Shown here piece by piece: positions 1-9,073 of a stretch of DNA of 64,000 nt. The notes under the pieces are model-generated. The model was not told the DNA's origin. It saw only the letters and a list, made by a program, of their open reading frames with translations, and did not search any database. The translations under genes and the position numbers were made by a program. Each line of letters opens with the position of its first letter. The first letter of the stretch is position 1. Source of the stretch: ZC4RG35 sp964571765 (GTDB lineage Bacteria > Actinomycetota > Acidimicrobiia > Spongiisociales > ZC4RG35); the NCBI GenBank assembly GCA_964571765.1, contig CAZNDH010000006.1, forward strand, positions 32,615-96,614. The letters are read 5' to 3'.

Positions 1-2
1 AG

Positions 3-1964
3 GCCGGGGAGTACCTCCACTCCTATCCCCATTGTTGGCGATGCGACACTCCGCTGATCTTCCGGATCGCTGACGACTGGTACATCGCAGTCGACCAGAT
101 CCGCGAGGAGCTGCGCCAGGCGAATCGGACCATCAGGTGGACCCCGTCCTATATGGGCAAGCTGATGGACGACTGGCTGGTGAACATGGGCGACTGGAAT
201 ATCTCCCGTCGGCGCTATTACGGGCTGCCCCTCCCCTTCTACCAGTGCGACTGTGGGCACCTCACCGTGGTCGGCTCACGCGACGAGCTCGCCGACCTGG
301 CAACCGCCGGGATGGACCAGCTCGAGGAGCTGCACCGTCCCTGGATCGACCGGGTGACGATCCGCTGCGCCAAGTGCGACAACGCCTCGGTGACCCGGAT
401 CGCCGAGGTCGGTGACGTCTGGCTCGACGCCGGGATCGTCCCTTTGTCAACCCTCGGCTGGAGAAACGAGACATGGGTGGAGGGAGGCTATGGGACCGGA
501 GCTGCCGCTGGACTGACCACCGCCGATCTCCCAGACCACTCCTACTGGGAGGAGTGGTTTCCCGCCGACTGGGTTTCCGAGATGCGAGAGCAGGTGCGAC
601 TGTGGTTCTACTCGCAGTTGTTCATGTCGGTGGCGATGGTGGGCGAGGCGCCGTTCCGGGCGGTGCTCGGATACGAGAAGATGCTCGCCGAGGACGGCCG
701 GGAGATGCATGGGTCGTGGGGCAACCTGATCAGCGCCGAGGAGGCCTTCGACAAGATGGGCGCCGACGTGATGCGCTGGATGTACTGCGCCCACCCGCCG
801 GACCGCAACCTTCTCTTCGGGTACTCGGGTGCCCACGAGGTGCGGCGCCGCCTGCTCACCCTGTGGAACTCGGCTCGGTTCCTGGTCGACTACGGGAACA
901 TCGAGGGCTTCACCCCGACCTATGGCGATCTGTCGGCCACCACCGGGTCCGACCTCGCCGAGATCGATCGCTGGATGCTGGCCCGGGTCGACCAGGTGAT
1001 CGAGGAGGCCACCGCCGCCATGGAGCGGTGGCGCTCTGACGAGCTCATCGAGCGTTTCGATGCCTACTTGGATGACCTGTCCAACTGGTACATACGTCGC
1101 AACCGCCGCCGGTTCTACCAGTATGACCAGGCAGCGTTCCGCACCCTGTGGGTGGCGGTGGTCACCGGGCTGCGCCTCATCGCCCCGGTGATGCCCTTCC
1201 TCACCGATCACCTCTGGTCGAGCCTGGTCGCCGGAGCCTGCCCGGGAGCCCCGGACTCTATCCACCTCGCCGGCTGGCCAAGCCCGATGGGCAACGCCGA
1301 CCCCGCTCTGGTGGAGGAGATGGCTATGACCCGCCGAGTGGTCGAGCTGGGGAGACGGGCCCGTAACGAGGCGGGGATCAAGCTGCGCCAGCCACTGCGT
1401 GTCGCCCGGGTCAGGGGTGGTGATCGAGCGCGTGGTCATCGGGCCATCATCAGTGACGAGCTCCGTGTCAAGGAGCTGGATTTCGACGCCGAAGCACCTG
1501 TCGACGTCTCCTACAAGCCCGACTTTCCGGTGCTGGGTCCCCGGATCGGGCCCAGGGTCAAGGAAGTTGCAGCCGCCCTTGCCTCTGGGGACTACACCGT
1601 CAACGACGACGGGACTCTGACCGCAGCAGGGATCGAGCTGGCCGCCGGCGAGGTGGTGAGGAGCGAGACCGTGCTCCTCGAGGGTTGGGGGCTGGCCCAA
1701 GAAGGGAACCTGAGCGTTGCTGTGGACCCCACGCTGGACGACGACCTCATCCGGGAGGGTCGGGTCCACGAGCTGGTGAGGGCTCTCAACGAGCAGCGCA
1801 AGCAGGAGGGCTTCGACTTGACCGACCGCATCGAGCTACGTCTGCCTTCTTCCTATTCGGACCTGCTCGACGAGTACCTGAGCTGGATCTCGAGCGAGGT
1901 CCTGGCCACCTCGGTCGAGATCGACGACCGCTTGACCGCTCCGGTGATCACCCGGAGCGGGTGA
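3..1964 (+). CDS. ileS: Isoleucyl-tRNA synthetase, 3' part (5' end outside window)
   Basis: Open from the left edge in frame 3, giving the last 653 residues of a cytoplasmic class I aminoacyl-tRNA synthetase that charges tRNA-Ile. The visible part holds the end of the editing/catalytic region (NISRRRYYGLPLPFY), Cys pairs (CRCD-like HCWRCDTP, CDCG, CAKCD) and the anticodon-binding helical domain (LSNWYIRRNRRRFY). The place where the KMSKS loop is expected reads EMHGS (702-716) followed by WGN, so both usual lysines are missing; the rest of the context (DGR before, GN after) aligns well. No sign of decay elsewhere. Its stop is 9 bases from the divIVA stop on the other strand. The related ValRS/LeuRS families are less likely because the NWYIRRNRRRFY and Cys-pair context is IleRS-like. 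Confidence 0.93.
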   Translation, partial: AGEYLHSYPHCWRCDTPLIFRIADDWYIAVDQIREELRQANRTIRWTPSYMGKLMDDWLVNMGDWNISRRRYYGLPLPFYQCDCGHLTVVGSRDELADLATAGMDQLEELHRPWIDRVTIRCAKCDNASVTRIAEVGDVWLDAGIVPLSTLGWRNETWVEGGYGTGAAAGLTTADLPDHSYWEEWFPADWVSEMREQVRLWFYSQLFMSVAMVGEAPFRAVLGYEKMLAEDGREMHGSWGNLISAEEAFDKMGADVMRWMYCAHPPDRNLLFGYSGAHEVRRRLLTLWNSARFLVDYGNIEGFTPTYGDLSATTGSDLAEIDRWMLARVDQVIEEATAAMERWRSDELIERFDAYLDDLSNWYIRRNRRRFYQYDQAAFRTLWVAVVTGLRLIAPVMPFLTDHLWSSLVAGACPGAPDSIHLAGWPSPMGNADPALVEEMAMTRRVVELGRRARNEAGIKLRQPLRVARVRGGDRARGHRAIISDELRVKELDFDAEAPVDVSYKPDFPVLGPRIGPRVKEVAAALASGDYTVNDDGTLTAAGIELAAGEVVRSETVLLEGWGLAQEGNLSVAVDPTLDDDLIREGRVHELVRALNEQRKQEGFDLTDRIELRLPSSYSDLLDEYLSWISSEVLATSVEIDDRLTAPVITRSG

Positions 1965-1973
1965 GTCGAGACC

Positions 1974-2666
1974 TCATCCCCGGCCTTCGTCCTCTGCATC
2001 GGGGTCGTCGTCCGGATCACCCACATCACCCTCATCGTCGGGCTCGTCGAGATCCTCGACCGGGGAGAAGTCGGGCGAATCGTCCGACTCCATGGTGTCC
2101 TCCGAGTCCCACAGTTCGTCGAAGTGGGAGTCATCGCCCACCCGGTCGTACACCACCGGGGAAGCGGGGTCGGCCACGGTCGCCACCTCATCCTTCTCGG
2201 CGACCGCTGAATGAAGGGCGTTGCCGAGGGTGGCTTCCATTTGGTCGAGATTTTCGGCGACACCGTTCGCCAGGACCGCCAGTTCGCGCCGAACGTTGGA
2301 GATCCGGGCGGTGAGATCGGCCATCTCCATCTCCGCTGCCGCCCGGAGTGCTTCACGCTCATTGACCCAGGTGTCGGCCTCCGACCTGGCCGCGACCCGG
2401 ATACGGTCGGCCTCCTGTCGGGCATCCTCGAGGAGCTTGTCGGCGGCAGTCTGGGCTGCGATCAGTGCCCGGCCCACCGCACTCTCGTCGTGGACCGGGT
2501 CGTGCTTCCCCGCCGGCGCCTTGCTGGACCGGGCAGTGGCCAACTGCTCCCCGAGGTCGCGAACGGTGGCGATCACGTCGTCGAGGAAGTCGTCCACCTC
2601 GTTCAGGTCGTAGCCACGCAGCGCGGTGGAAAAAGTCTTCTTCTCGATGTCCTCTGGCTTCAGCAT
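1974..2666 (-). CDS. divIVA: DivIVA/Wag31 polar growth protein
   Basis: 230-residue coiled-coil scaffold that binds negatively curved membrane and directs polar growth and septation in actinobacteria. The N-terminus MLKPEDIEKKTFSTALRGYD is the canonical DivIVA lipid-binding motif, so I start at the ATG at 2666, preceded by GGGTTTGGGAG, rather than at an in-frame ATG 32 codons upstream. A long charged heptad region follows (LLEDARQEADRIRVAARSEAD), and the last 60 residues are very acidic (DDDPDAEDEGRG). It is the last gene of the dcw transcription unit, 117 bases after yggT, and converges with ileS. Confidence 0.93.
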   Translation of the reverse strand: MLKPEDIEKKTFSTALRGYDLNEVDDFLDDVIATVRDLGEQLATARSSKAPAGKHDPVHDESAVGRALIAAQTAADKLLEDARQEADRIRVAARSEADTWVNEREALRAAAEMEMADLTARISNVRRELAVLANGVAENLDQMEATLGNALHSAVAEKDEVATVADPASPVVYDRVGDDSHFDELWDSEDTMESDDSPDFSPVEDLDEPDDEGDVGDPDDDPDAEDEGRG

Positions 2667-2783
2667 CTCCCAAACCCTTTCAGCTGGTGCCCCCAGGATA
2701 CGACCCGGAGTCACCCCCGGGTCGGCTCCCCGCCCACCGGCGAAGATCCCCGGGAGCCTCAACCCTGTCGTCGGCGGAGAGTC

Positions 2784-3038
2784 TCACCTGATGATCCCCC
2801 GGATGATGCGTATCCCCACCAGAAGGATCAACGGGGACAGGTCGAGAGCTCCACCACCGAGCCGTATCGGGGGGACAACTCGACGCAGCGGGCGGATGAC
2901 CGGGAGAATGATCCGGTCGAGGATCTCCTGGAGGCGAGCCAGCGGATGACCGCCCGACATCGGGATCCAGGAAAGGATCACCCAGGCAAAGACCGCGTAG
3001 AAGTATATGTCTAGCGCCGCGCGGACCAGGTCAAGCAA
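2784..3038 (-). CDS. YggT-family membrane protein
   Basis: 84-residue integral membrane protein with two hydrophobic segments (about residues 3-24 and 66-82) separated by a basic amphipathic stretch (PVIRPLRRVVPPIRLGGG) that is the YggT family hallmark. In actinobacteria YggT lies between sepF and divIVA, exactly as here, and is thought to support division or membrane biogenesis; its biochemical role is unknown. It starts 9 bases after the sepF stop and is probably co-transcribed. Confidence 0.88.
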   Translation of the reverse strand: MLDLVRAALDIYFYAVFAWVILSWIPMSGGHPLARLQEILDRIILPVIRPLRRVVPPIRLGGGALDLSPLILLVGIRIIRGIIR

Positions 3039-3047
3039 GGCCGGCGG

Positions 3048-3563
3048 TCACTCGATGTCGTCCAGCTGGTAGGCACCCAGCGTGGCAAGACGACGTTTCT
3101 CGTCCCGGCTCAGGGTGACCCGGGCTGGGAGCACGGCCACCAAGCCCTCTCCGACCTTGCGCATCGAACCGTCCAGGGCATAGATCAGTCCTGAGGCGAA
3201 GTCCACCACCCGGCGGGTCAGGTCGGGATCGGTGTGACGCATGTCGAGCACTACGGGGGTGCGGTCCCGCACCCTGTCAGCCAGCATCCGGGCATCGGCG
3301 AACTCCTCGACGATGAGGATGTCGGACTGCACCTCGACCGGTCGGACTCCGGCGATGGTGGGCGGTCCGCTGTCCACCACCCGCCCTTGGGGGCGAATCG
3401 CGGTACGCGAGGTGGGGGGCGGCTCAACCCGTCGGCCCTGCGGCTCGGACGGGGCCGGCTGGCTTTCGAACCCGTTGGCCGCCGGCTCGGGTCCTGGCTC
3501 GTCCAGCTGGTCTTCGTCGACCAGACCGAGATAGACGAGGGCTTTGGAGAACAGTGACGACAT
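3048..3563 (-). CDS. sepF: SepF, FtsZ membrane anchor/septum protein
   Basis: 171-residue cytoplasmic division protein that tethers FtsZ to the membrane, important in lineages without ftsA (none is seen here). I use the ATG at 3563 (MSSLFSKALVYLGL, an amphipathic membrane-binding helix), preceded by GGAGCCTG. The earlier ATG at 3623 would run 50 bases into yggS. A Pro/Glu-rich linker (about 20-75) precedes the globular SepF domain with VVLDMRHTDPDLTRRVVDFASG and a C-terminal beta strand. Located directly after yggS; 10-base gap. Confidence 0.93.
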   Translation of the reverse strand: MSSLFSKALVYLGLVDEDQLDEPGPEPAANGFESQPAPSEPQGRRVEPPPTSRTAIRPQGRVVDSGPPTIAGVRPVEVQSDILIVEEFADARMLADRVRDRTPVVLDMRHTDPDLTRRVVDFASGLIYALDGSMRKVGEGLVAVLPARVTLSRDEKRRLATLGAYQLDDIE

Positions 3564-3573
3564 CAGGCTCCGG

Positions 3574-4227
3574 TCATTGGCGGGGACCAAAGATAGCCCG
3601 TCCCACACGAATGAGGGATGCACCCTCCTCGATGGCGACCTCGAAGTCGTCGGTCATCCCCATGGAGAGCTCGGTGGCGTCCGGGTGCTTCGAGGACAGC
3701 TCCTCGCCGAGCCGGCGCAGCCTGCGAAAATAAGGTCGGCTGTCCTCGGGCTGCCCGGGCAAGGGCGGGATCGTCATCAGGCCACGGACATCGAGGCCGA
3801 GATCCACCGCCATGTCCACCGTTGTCATGGTGTCTCCCTCGGCAACCCCAGCCTTCTGTGGCTCGTCTCCCAGGTTGACCTGGACCAGCACCGGAGGCGG
3901 CGTGCCACTCCCCTTCAACCAGGCAAGTGCCAGGGAGCGGCGGTCGAGCGAGTGGAGCAGCTTGGTTACGGGCCTCACCAGACGCACCTTGTTGGTCTGC
4001 AGTGATCCGACGAAATGCCATCGGGCGTCGCCGGGAAGCAGCCCCACCTTCCCCACCATGTCCTGAGCCCGGTTCTCACCAAAATCCCGGTGGCCGGCAT
4101 CGTATACCGCGAGCAACCGGTCCATCGGTTGGTTCTTGGAGACGGCCACAACGGTGACCTCCTCGGCGGATCGGCCCGCTCTGTCCGCGGCCGCCTCCAC
4201 CGCGGCCATCACCGACTGGTAGCTCAC
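3574..4227 (-). CDS. yggS: PLP homeostasis protein YggS (PROSC family)
   Basis: 217-residue protein of the alanine-racemase-like TIM-barrel family that binds pyridoxal phosphate and keeps free PLP low; no enzymatic activity is established for the family. Diagnostic motifs are VVAVSKNQP (PLP lysine in the first strand), FGENRAQD, WHFVGSLQTNKV and LSMGMTDDFEVAI, all in the right order. The GTG at 4227 gives a GTGA overlap with the pgeF stop and is preferred over the internal ATG at 4209. Standing between pgeF and sepF is the usual actinobacterial position. Confidence 0.92.
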   Translation of the reverse strand: MSYQSVMAAVEAAADRAGRSAEEVTVVAVSKNQPMDRLLAVYDAGHRDFGENRAQDMVGKVGLLPGDARWHFVGSLQTNKVRLVRPVTKLLHSLDRRSLALAWLKGSGTPPPVLVQVNLGDEPQKAGVAEGDTMTTVDMAVDLGLDVRGLMTIPPLPGQPEDSRPYFRRLRRLGEELSSKHPDATELSMGMTDDFEVAIEEGASLIRVGRAIFGPRQ

Positions 4228-4850
4228 GGAATCCAGCCTATGGCCGCCTGGCGGCGCCGGGTGCCGTCCCGGCGGTGGCTGAAGAACCGGCCGCCCATGT
4301 GCCGGGTGCATCCTTCGACCACCGTCGGCTCGAGTCCGGCGAGCTGATGCCGTACCGAGCCCACCAGGTCCACCGACAGGGTGCCCCAGGTGGTCAGGCC
4401 CCGGTTCAGGGGGAATCGTTCGGCCACCTCCTCGCCAACCTCAAAGCAACACTCACCGATACCGGGGCCGATCACGGCTCGCTCCGGTGCGAACCCGGCT
4501 GCGGTCATCACCTCGGCGAGTGAGCCCACCACACCTGCGGCGGAGCCCCGCCACCCGACATGGGCGACTCCGACCCCTCCCGGTGCGTGCAGAACCACCC
4601 CCAGGCAGTCGGCGGTGAACACCGCCAGAGGCAGCCCGGGCACGCTCGACCAGGCGGCGTCAGCCTCGCCGAGCTCACCTGGCCCCGGAGCCTCGACCAC
4701 CCCGTCGCCGTGGACTTGGCGGAGGGTGGCCCACTGCGCCGGGATGCCCAGAACGGCACTCACCACTTCTCGGGAAGGGAGATCGTGGCGCAGGTCACCG
4801 TCGGTCGCTTCGGTGAAAGCGACGCCGGAAATCCCCGGCGGGGTGATCAT
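4224..4850 (-). CDS. pgeF: Purine nucleoside phosphorylase / polyphenol oxidase family protein (PgeF/YfiH)
   Basis: 208-residue YfiH/LACC1-fold protein. Members phosphorolyse purine nucleosides and deaminate adenosine through a zinc site; the older name is laccase domain protein. Zn ligand motifs are present: LRQVHGD, FTADCLGVVL, HVGWRG, and the terminal CTRH. GPGIGECCFEVG is also family-typical. The start ATG overlaps the ftsZ stop by four bases, indicating translational coupling. Position after ftsZ is conserved in actinobacteria, though a direct division role is not shown. Confidence 0.91.
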   Translation of the reverse strand: MITPPGISGVAFTEATDGDLRHDLPSREVVSAVLGIPAQWATLRQVHGDGVVEAPGPGELGEADAAWSSVPGLPLAVFTADCLGVVLHAPGGVGVAHVGWRGSAAGVVGSLAEVMTAAGFAPERAVIGPGIGECCFEVGEEVAERFPLNRGLTTWGTLSVDLVGSVRHQLAGLEPTVVEGCTRHMGGRFFSHRRDGTRRRQAAIGWIP

Positions 4851-5896
4851 CCCTGGACGAAGCTGGGGATTTCCAGGTCGTCGTCGTCGAAAGCCCGGGA
4901 CGGCGAGGAGTCGCCGGCTGACTGGCGGGTCGCCCGGTTGGGTCGACGACGACCTTCGAAACCGGCGGCGATCACAGTCACCTTCATCTCCTCCCGCAGA
5001 TCGTCGTCGATGATGGCGCCGAAGATGATGTCCGCCTCGGGGTCGGCATGGTCTGACACCACGCGTGCCGCCTCGGTTGCCTCGTGGAGGGTCATGGACG
5101 ATGGGCCCGACACCGACAGAAGCACACCCTTTGCCCCGTCCATCGAGGCTTCCAACATCGGGCTGGAGATGGCCCGTTCGGCGGCCTGATGGGCCCGGTT
5201 CTCCCCCGTGGCCCGTCCTATGCCCATCACTGCCGAGCCGGCGTCCGCCATGATCGTGCGAACGTCGGCGAAGTCGACGTTGATCAGACCGGGAGTGGTG
5301 ATCAAGTCGGTGATCCCGGTGACGCCGCTCATCAATACCTCGTCGGCCAACTTGAAGGTCTCGGCAATCGGGGCCGAGGGATCGCCGACCTCGAGCAGAC
5401 GGTCGTTGGGGATGACGATCAAGGTATCGACCGCGTCCTTGAGGGAATCGATCCCCTGCTCGGCGTGCACCGCTCGCCGCCTGCCCTCGAATCCGAACGG
5501 CCGGGTGACCACCCCCACGGTCAGCGCACCCACCGAACGGGCTACCTCGGCGACCACCGGGGCGCCTCCGGTCCCGGTGCCCCCACCTTCTCCAGCAGTG
5601 ATGAACACCATGTCGGAACCCTTGAGGGCGTCCTCCAGCTCGGCCCGATGCTCCTCGGCCGCGGCCCGACCGATCTCGGGATTGGCCCCGGCGCCCAGCC
5701 CACGGGTCACGTCCCTTCCGATGTCCAGCTTGACGTCGGCGTCGCTCATCAGCAGCGCTTGGGCATCTGTGTTGAGGGCGATGAACTCCACCCCGCGGAC
5801 TCCCGCCTCCACCATGCGGTTCACCGCATTGACACCGCCTCCACCGATCCCGACCACCTTGATCACGGCCAGATAGCCGCCGCTACTACTGCTCAC
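4847..5896 (-). CDS. ftsZ: Cell division GTPase FtsZ
   Basis: 349-residue tubulin homologue forming the Z ring. The signature GGGTGTG lies at residues 104-110, with VVGIGGGGVNAVNRM at the N-terminal nucleotide site and NVDFADVRTIM in the T7-side region. The C-terminal peptide DDLEIPSFVQG matches the conserved tail that contacts SepF and other anchors. GTG start at 5896 with a GGAGG seven bases upstream. Shorter than Streptomyces FtsZ (about 400) mainly through a short linker of about 30 residues before the tail. A 110-base leader separates it from ftsQ, the longest gap in this part of the cluster. Confidence 0.97.
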   Translation of the reverse strand: MSSSSGGYLAVIKVVGIGGGGVNAVNRMVEAGVRGVEFIALNTDAQALLMSDADVKLDIGRDVTRGLGAGANPEIGRAAAEEHRAELEDALKGSDMVFITAGEGGGTGTGGAPVVAEVARSVGALTVGVVTRPFGFEGRRRAVHAEQGIDSLKDAVDTLIVIPNDRLLEVGDPSAPIAETFKLADEVLMSGVTGITDLITTPGLINVDFADVRTIMADAGSAVMGIGRATGENRAHQAAERAISSPMLEASMDGAKGVLLSVSGPSSMTLHEATEAARVVSDHADPEADIIFGAIIDDDLREEMKVTVIAAGFEGRRRPNRATRQSAGDSSPSRAFDDDDLEIPSFVQG

Positions 5897-6006
5897 TACG
5901 AAACCTCCAGGAATTGTGCAAAGCTGAAGTTGAGGTTTAACGCCGTCCGGCCCACTAGTAAAGCTTCTAACTTTGAGCCTCTACTTGACATCGAGGGTTG
6001 CCTGGT
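5897..6006 (-). promoter_or_regulatory. AT-rich leader upstream of ftsZ, likely ftsZ promoter region
   Basis: This 110-base gap is distinctly AT-richer than its surroundings and contains, read on the minus strand, CTCAAAGTTAGAAGCTTTAC and TTAAACCTCAACTTCAGCTT. ftsZ commonly has its own promoters even inside dcw clusters, and this is the only sizeable gap between rsmH and yggS. I cannot assign a -10/-35 pair with confidence. Confidence 0.4.
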
Positions 6007-6822
6007 TCATGGTGTTCTCTCCTCGGCCTGTTGATTGCTTCCCGGATCCGAGTCGACTTGGGGATCGTCGCCTTCGGCTTCACCCGGGGTCGGCCTCACC
6101 GCGGGATGAGTCGGCGCCACTAGGACCAGGACGGCGCTCTTGGGAATTTCCTCCTCGAGGAGGGCAACCAGCGACACCGCCTTCTCTCTCATCGAAACCG
6201 GTCTCCCCAGCCTGACCTGGCGGCTGTCCACCACCGCCCACAACTCCCCTTCCTCGAGGCGAATCGACACCGCCGCCGCCATCTCGGGTGGCAGCGCCAT
6301 GAGGAACTCGATCGATCCGAGCACCAGGTCGGACCGGGGGGCATCTTCGGAGGTCACGGTGGGGAGATGCACCCAACCCAGGGTGCTGTCGGGTTCGGAG
6401 CGGCTGGGTAGCGTCATGCCGTCCTCGGCGCGCCGTGACCATCCGTTGGCGGTCTGCACCCAGGCCCGGGGAACCCGCTCGGTAACCTGTACCACGACGT
6501 CTTTGGGCCACTGGAGTCGGACCTCGGCGGCTATCACCCAGGGATCCGCCTCGAGTGCGGCTTCGACGGTGCCCGGCTGGATTAGAACCATGGGTGTGCC
6601 CTGGGCTACCCGATGCTCGGCCAGGATCCCGCTGGCCTCGCTGGCCAACACACCAGCGACACTCACCCGGGCGACGCTGAGGTGGGGCGAAAGGGCGAGC
6701 CAGACCAGCGCCCCCGCTGCAGCGAGAACGCTGAGGAAACGGAGCAGACGGCGAACGTTCCGTCTTGCATGGTCCTCGGCGACCTCGCGCCTTCGCTCCG
6801 CGAGCCTTGGATCGATGCTCAT
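6007..6822 (-). CDS. ftsQ: Cell division protein FtsQ/DivIB
   Basis: 271-residue single-pass membrane protein of the divisome (FtsQLB). A basic cytoplasmic tail (residues 1-27) precedes one TM helix (about 28-45, LLRFLSVLAAAGALVWLAL), a POTRA domain (VARVSVAGVLASEASGIL) and an FtsQ beta domain with DPWVIAAEVRLQWPKDVVVQV. The C-terminal 35 residues are acidic and low complexity. ATG overlaps the murB stop as TGATG. The order murB-ftsQ-ftsZ is standard for Gram-positive-type clusters. Confidence 0.93.
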   Translation of the reverse strand: MSIDPRLAERRREVAEDHARRNVRRLLRFLSVLAAAGALVWLALSPHLSVARVSVAGVLASEASGILAEHRVAQGTPMVLIQPGTVEAALEADPWVIAAEVRLQWPKDVVVQVTERVPRAWVQTANGWSRRAEDGMTLPSRSEPDSTLGWVHLPTVTSEDAPRSDLVLGSIEFLMALPPEMAAAVSIRLEEGELWAVVDSRQVRLGRPVSMREKAVSLVALLEEEIPKSAVLVLVAPTHPAVRPTPGEAEGDDPQVDSDPGSNQQAEERTP

Positions 6823-7718
6823 CAGTCGAACCCGACGAATTGGACTTCCGGCTCCAGCATGGTCCCGGTGGCTTGAAAGACCCGGTCTTTGACCATCTCG
6901 ACCAGCTCGACGATGTCCGCTGCCCGGGCGCCAGGACCGGCGACGAAGAAGTTGGCGTGTTTCGTCGACACCGAGACCTCACCATGGCTGAGGCCTTTGA
7001 GCCCCAGGGAGTCGATCAGCTGCCCCGCTGAGACCCCCGGCGGGTTCTTGAAGACGCTGCCGGCGTTGAGGGTGCCACCGGGCTGGTGGTCTCGCCTCCA
7101 TCTGGTGATCTCCCTGATTCTTGCGGCGGCCAGCTCCCGGTCGCCCTCCTCGACACCGAACCTGGCCCGGGTCACCAGCTGGCCCGACCCCAGGTTGGAA
7201 TGTCGGTACGACATCTCCAGGTCGTCGGGGGACATCACGGCGGTATGGCCGGTGCCGAGCTCGACGACCTCGGCGTACAGCAGGTGATCCCTGGTCTCCG
7301 ATCCCAAGCACCCGGCGTTCTGGTGGACGGCGCCGCCCACGGACCCCGGGACTCCCACGAAGAACTCCAGCCCGGTCAATCCGTGATCGACACTGGCACG
7401 GGCCAGCCGAGGCAGGGGGACCGCTCCCCCAGCCTCGACTTCGGCCCCCTCGAACCCCATCTCGGCGAAGCCCCTACCCAGGCGAAGGACCACGCCGCGA
7501 AATCCTCGGTCGGCGACCACCACGTTGGAACCGCGTCCCAGGACCAATACCGGCAAGTCGGAGAAGAGGCCAGTGTCGATGAGCAGCTCCAGTGCATCGA
7601 CGTCGCTTGCGGTGGCCAGCCACCGGGCGGGCCCGCCGGCCCGGTAGGTGGTCAGCGGCCCGAGCGGCACGTTCTCCTCTAGTATCCCCTGGGCGACAAG
7701 GGAGGACAATGAGGTCAT
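6822..7718 (-). CDS. murB: UDP-N-acetylenolpyruvoylglucosamine reductase MurB
   Basis: 298-residue FAD enzyme that reduces UDP-GlcNAc-enolpyruvate to UDP-MurNAc with NADPH. FAD-binding PCMH motifs are visible: LTTYRAGGPA, VLGRGSNVVVADRGF and GVPGSVGGAVHQNAGC; the catalytic Ser/Glu region is GSVFKNP and FVAGPGARAADIVELV. Short form without the extra domain of E. coli MurB. It overlaps murC by ATGA. A murB gene inside the dcw cluster is typical of Firmicutes and some deep actinobacterial classes, whereas Mycobacterium and Streptomyces keep it elsewhere. Confidence 0.95.
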   Translation of the reverse strand: MTSLSSLVAQGILEENVPLGPLTTYRAGGPARWLATASDVDALELLIDTGLFSDLPVLVLGRGSNVVVADRGFRGVVLRLGRGFAEMGFEGAEVEAGGAVPLPRLARASVDHGLTGLEFFVGVPGSVGGAVHQNAGCLGSETRDHLLYAEVVELGTGHTAVMSPDDLEMSYRHSNLGSGQLVTRARFGVEEGDRELAAARIREITRWRRDHQPGGTLNAGSVFKNPPGVSAGQLIDSLGLKGLSHGEVSVSTKHANFFVAGPGARAADIVELVEMVKDRVFQATGTMLEPEVQFVGFD

Positions 7719-9073
7719 CCCGGCTCCGCGAGCAGCCCGGCGAGCTCGGTGTGGAGCAGGGTGATGTCGCCGGCGCCCATCGACACCACCAGGTCACCCG
7801 GCAGCAGCAGGGGCGCCAGAAACCCGCCGAGGTCGGCACGATGGGGGATGTAGTGCACCGTGGCCCCTCGGCGTTCGGCGGCAACCGCCACCAGCTCCCC
7901 GGTGACCCCGGGAACCGGGTCCTCCCGCGCCCCGTAGACATCGGACACCACCACTATGTCGGCCTCGGACAGGGCGGCTCCGAACTCCTCGCTGAACCTC
8001 TCGGTCCTCGAGTAGAGATGCGGCTGGAAAACCGCCCACAGCCTGTTGGGCTGGAGTGCGCGCGCCGTTGCCACCGTCGCCCTGACCTCTGTCGGGTGGT
8101 GGGCGTAGTCGTCGTAGAGAGCGACGCCCCCGATGGTGCCCCGGTGCTCCCATCTCCGACCCACACCTCGGAAGCCTGTGAGCGAGGAGCCCAGTTCCTC
8201 AGGCGAGTAGCCCAACTCGGCGAGCAGTGCCAGGGCGCCCGAGGCATTCAGGGCGAGATGAGCTCCAGGACCTGGTACGGCGACCGCCATCGACGACGTC
8301 GGGCCTTGCAGCACGAAGGTGCTGCCCTCCTTGCCCGATGCCAGATCGACGACCCGCCAGCTGGCATCGAGAGCATGGCCGTAGGTGCCCGCACCGACTT
8401 CCCGGGCGAGGGCCGCCGAGCCGGGGTCGTCGGCGCAACAGACCACCGGACCGTCCACCCGGGAAGCCACGGTGACGAAGCTGGCGAAGAGGGCATCCTC
8501 GTCACCGAAGTGGTCGAGGTGGTCGACTTCGACATTGGTGACCACCAGCCCCGACAGATGCAGCGACTCGAAGGTGCGGAAGGCCTCGTCTGCCTCGAGG
8601 ACCAGCAAAGGGTCATCGCCAAGATGTCCGTTGGTTCCGGTACCCACCATCTCGCCCCCGAGGACGAAGGAGGGGTCGCCTCCCATTCCCCGAAGAGCGG
8701 TGACCAACATCGCGGTGGTGGTGGTCTTGCCGTGGGTGCCGGTAGCGGCGATTGTCGGCATCCTCGCCGTCATCGCCTCGAGCAGCTGAGGACGCCTCCA
8801 CACCGAGATGCCGGCCGCCGAAGCCGCCTGCAGCTCTTCGTCTTGGTCGGGGACCGCCGACGACGCCACCACCAGGTCGGCGGCGAGGGCCATTGAGGGG
8901 TGGTGGCCGGGTCGAACCTCGACACCCACGTCGGACAGTGCCTGCAGCGTGGCGCCGGCTCGGAGATCGGAGCCGGTGACCAGATGACCCCGGCCCACCA
9001 GAATCCTGGCGAGGGCGCTCATCCCGGCACCGCCGACCCCCACGATGTGGATCCGATGGTGACCGGAGATCAC
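7715..9073 (-). CDS. murC: UDP-N-acetylmuramate--L-alanine ligase MurC
   Basis: 452-residue cytoplasmic Mur ligase adding L-Ala to UDP-MurNAc. N-terminal Rossmann-type UDP domain (HIVGVGGAGMSALARILV), ATP-binding loop GTHGKTTTTAML (MurC-type His before Gly-Lys), central-domain EADEAF and EVDHLDHFGDEDA, and C-terminal domain with YDDYAHHPTEVRAT and FQPHLYSRT. Overlaps both murG and murB by four bases. Confidence 0.96.
   Translation of the reverse strand: MISGHHRIHIVGVGGAGMSALARILVGRGHLVTGSDLRAGATLQALSDVGVEVRPGHHPSMALAADLVVASSAVPDQDEELQAASAAGISVWRRPQLLEAMTARMPTIAATGTHGKTTTTAMLVTALRGMGGDPSFVLGGEMVGTGTNGHLGDDPLLVLEADEAFRTFESLHLSGLVVTNVEVDHLDHFGDEDALFASFVTVASRVDGPVVCCADDPGSAALAREVGAGTYGHALDASWRVVDLASGKEGSTFVLQGPTSSMAVAVPGPGAHLALNASGALALLAELGYSPEELGSSLTGFRGVGRRWEHRGTIGGVALYDDYAHHPTEVRATVATARALQPNRLWAVFQPHLYSRTERFSEEFGAALSEADIVVVSDVYGAREDPVPGVTGELVAVAAERRGATVHYIPHRADLGGFLAPLLLPGDLVVSMGAGDITLLHTELAGLLAEPG

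Noticed and set aside
447..1769. 440-codon open frame on the minus strand inside ileS
   Set aside because: Antisense shadow of a GC-rich gene; low-complexity Gly/His/Asp-rich product without domains, while the + strand IleRS is clear.
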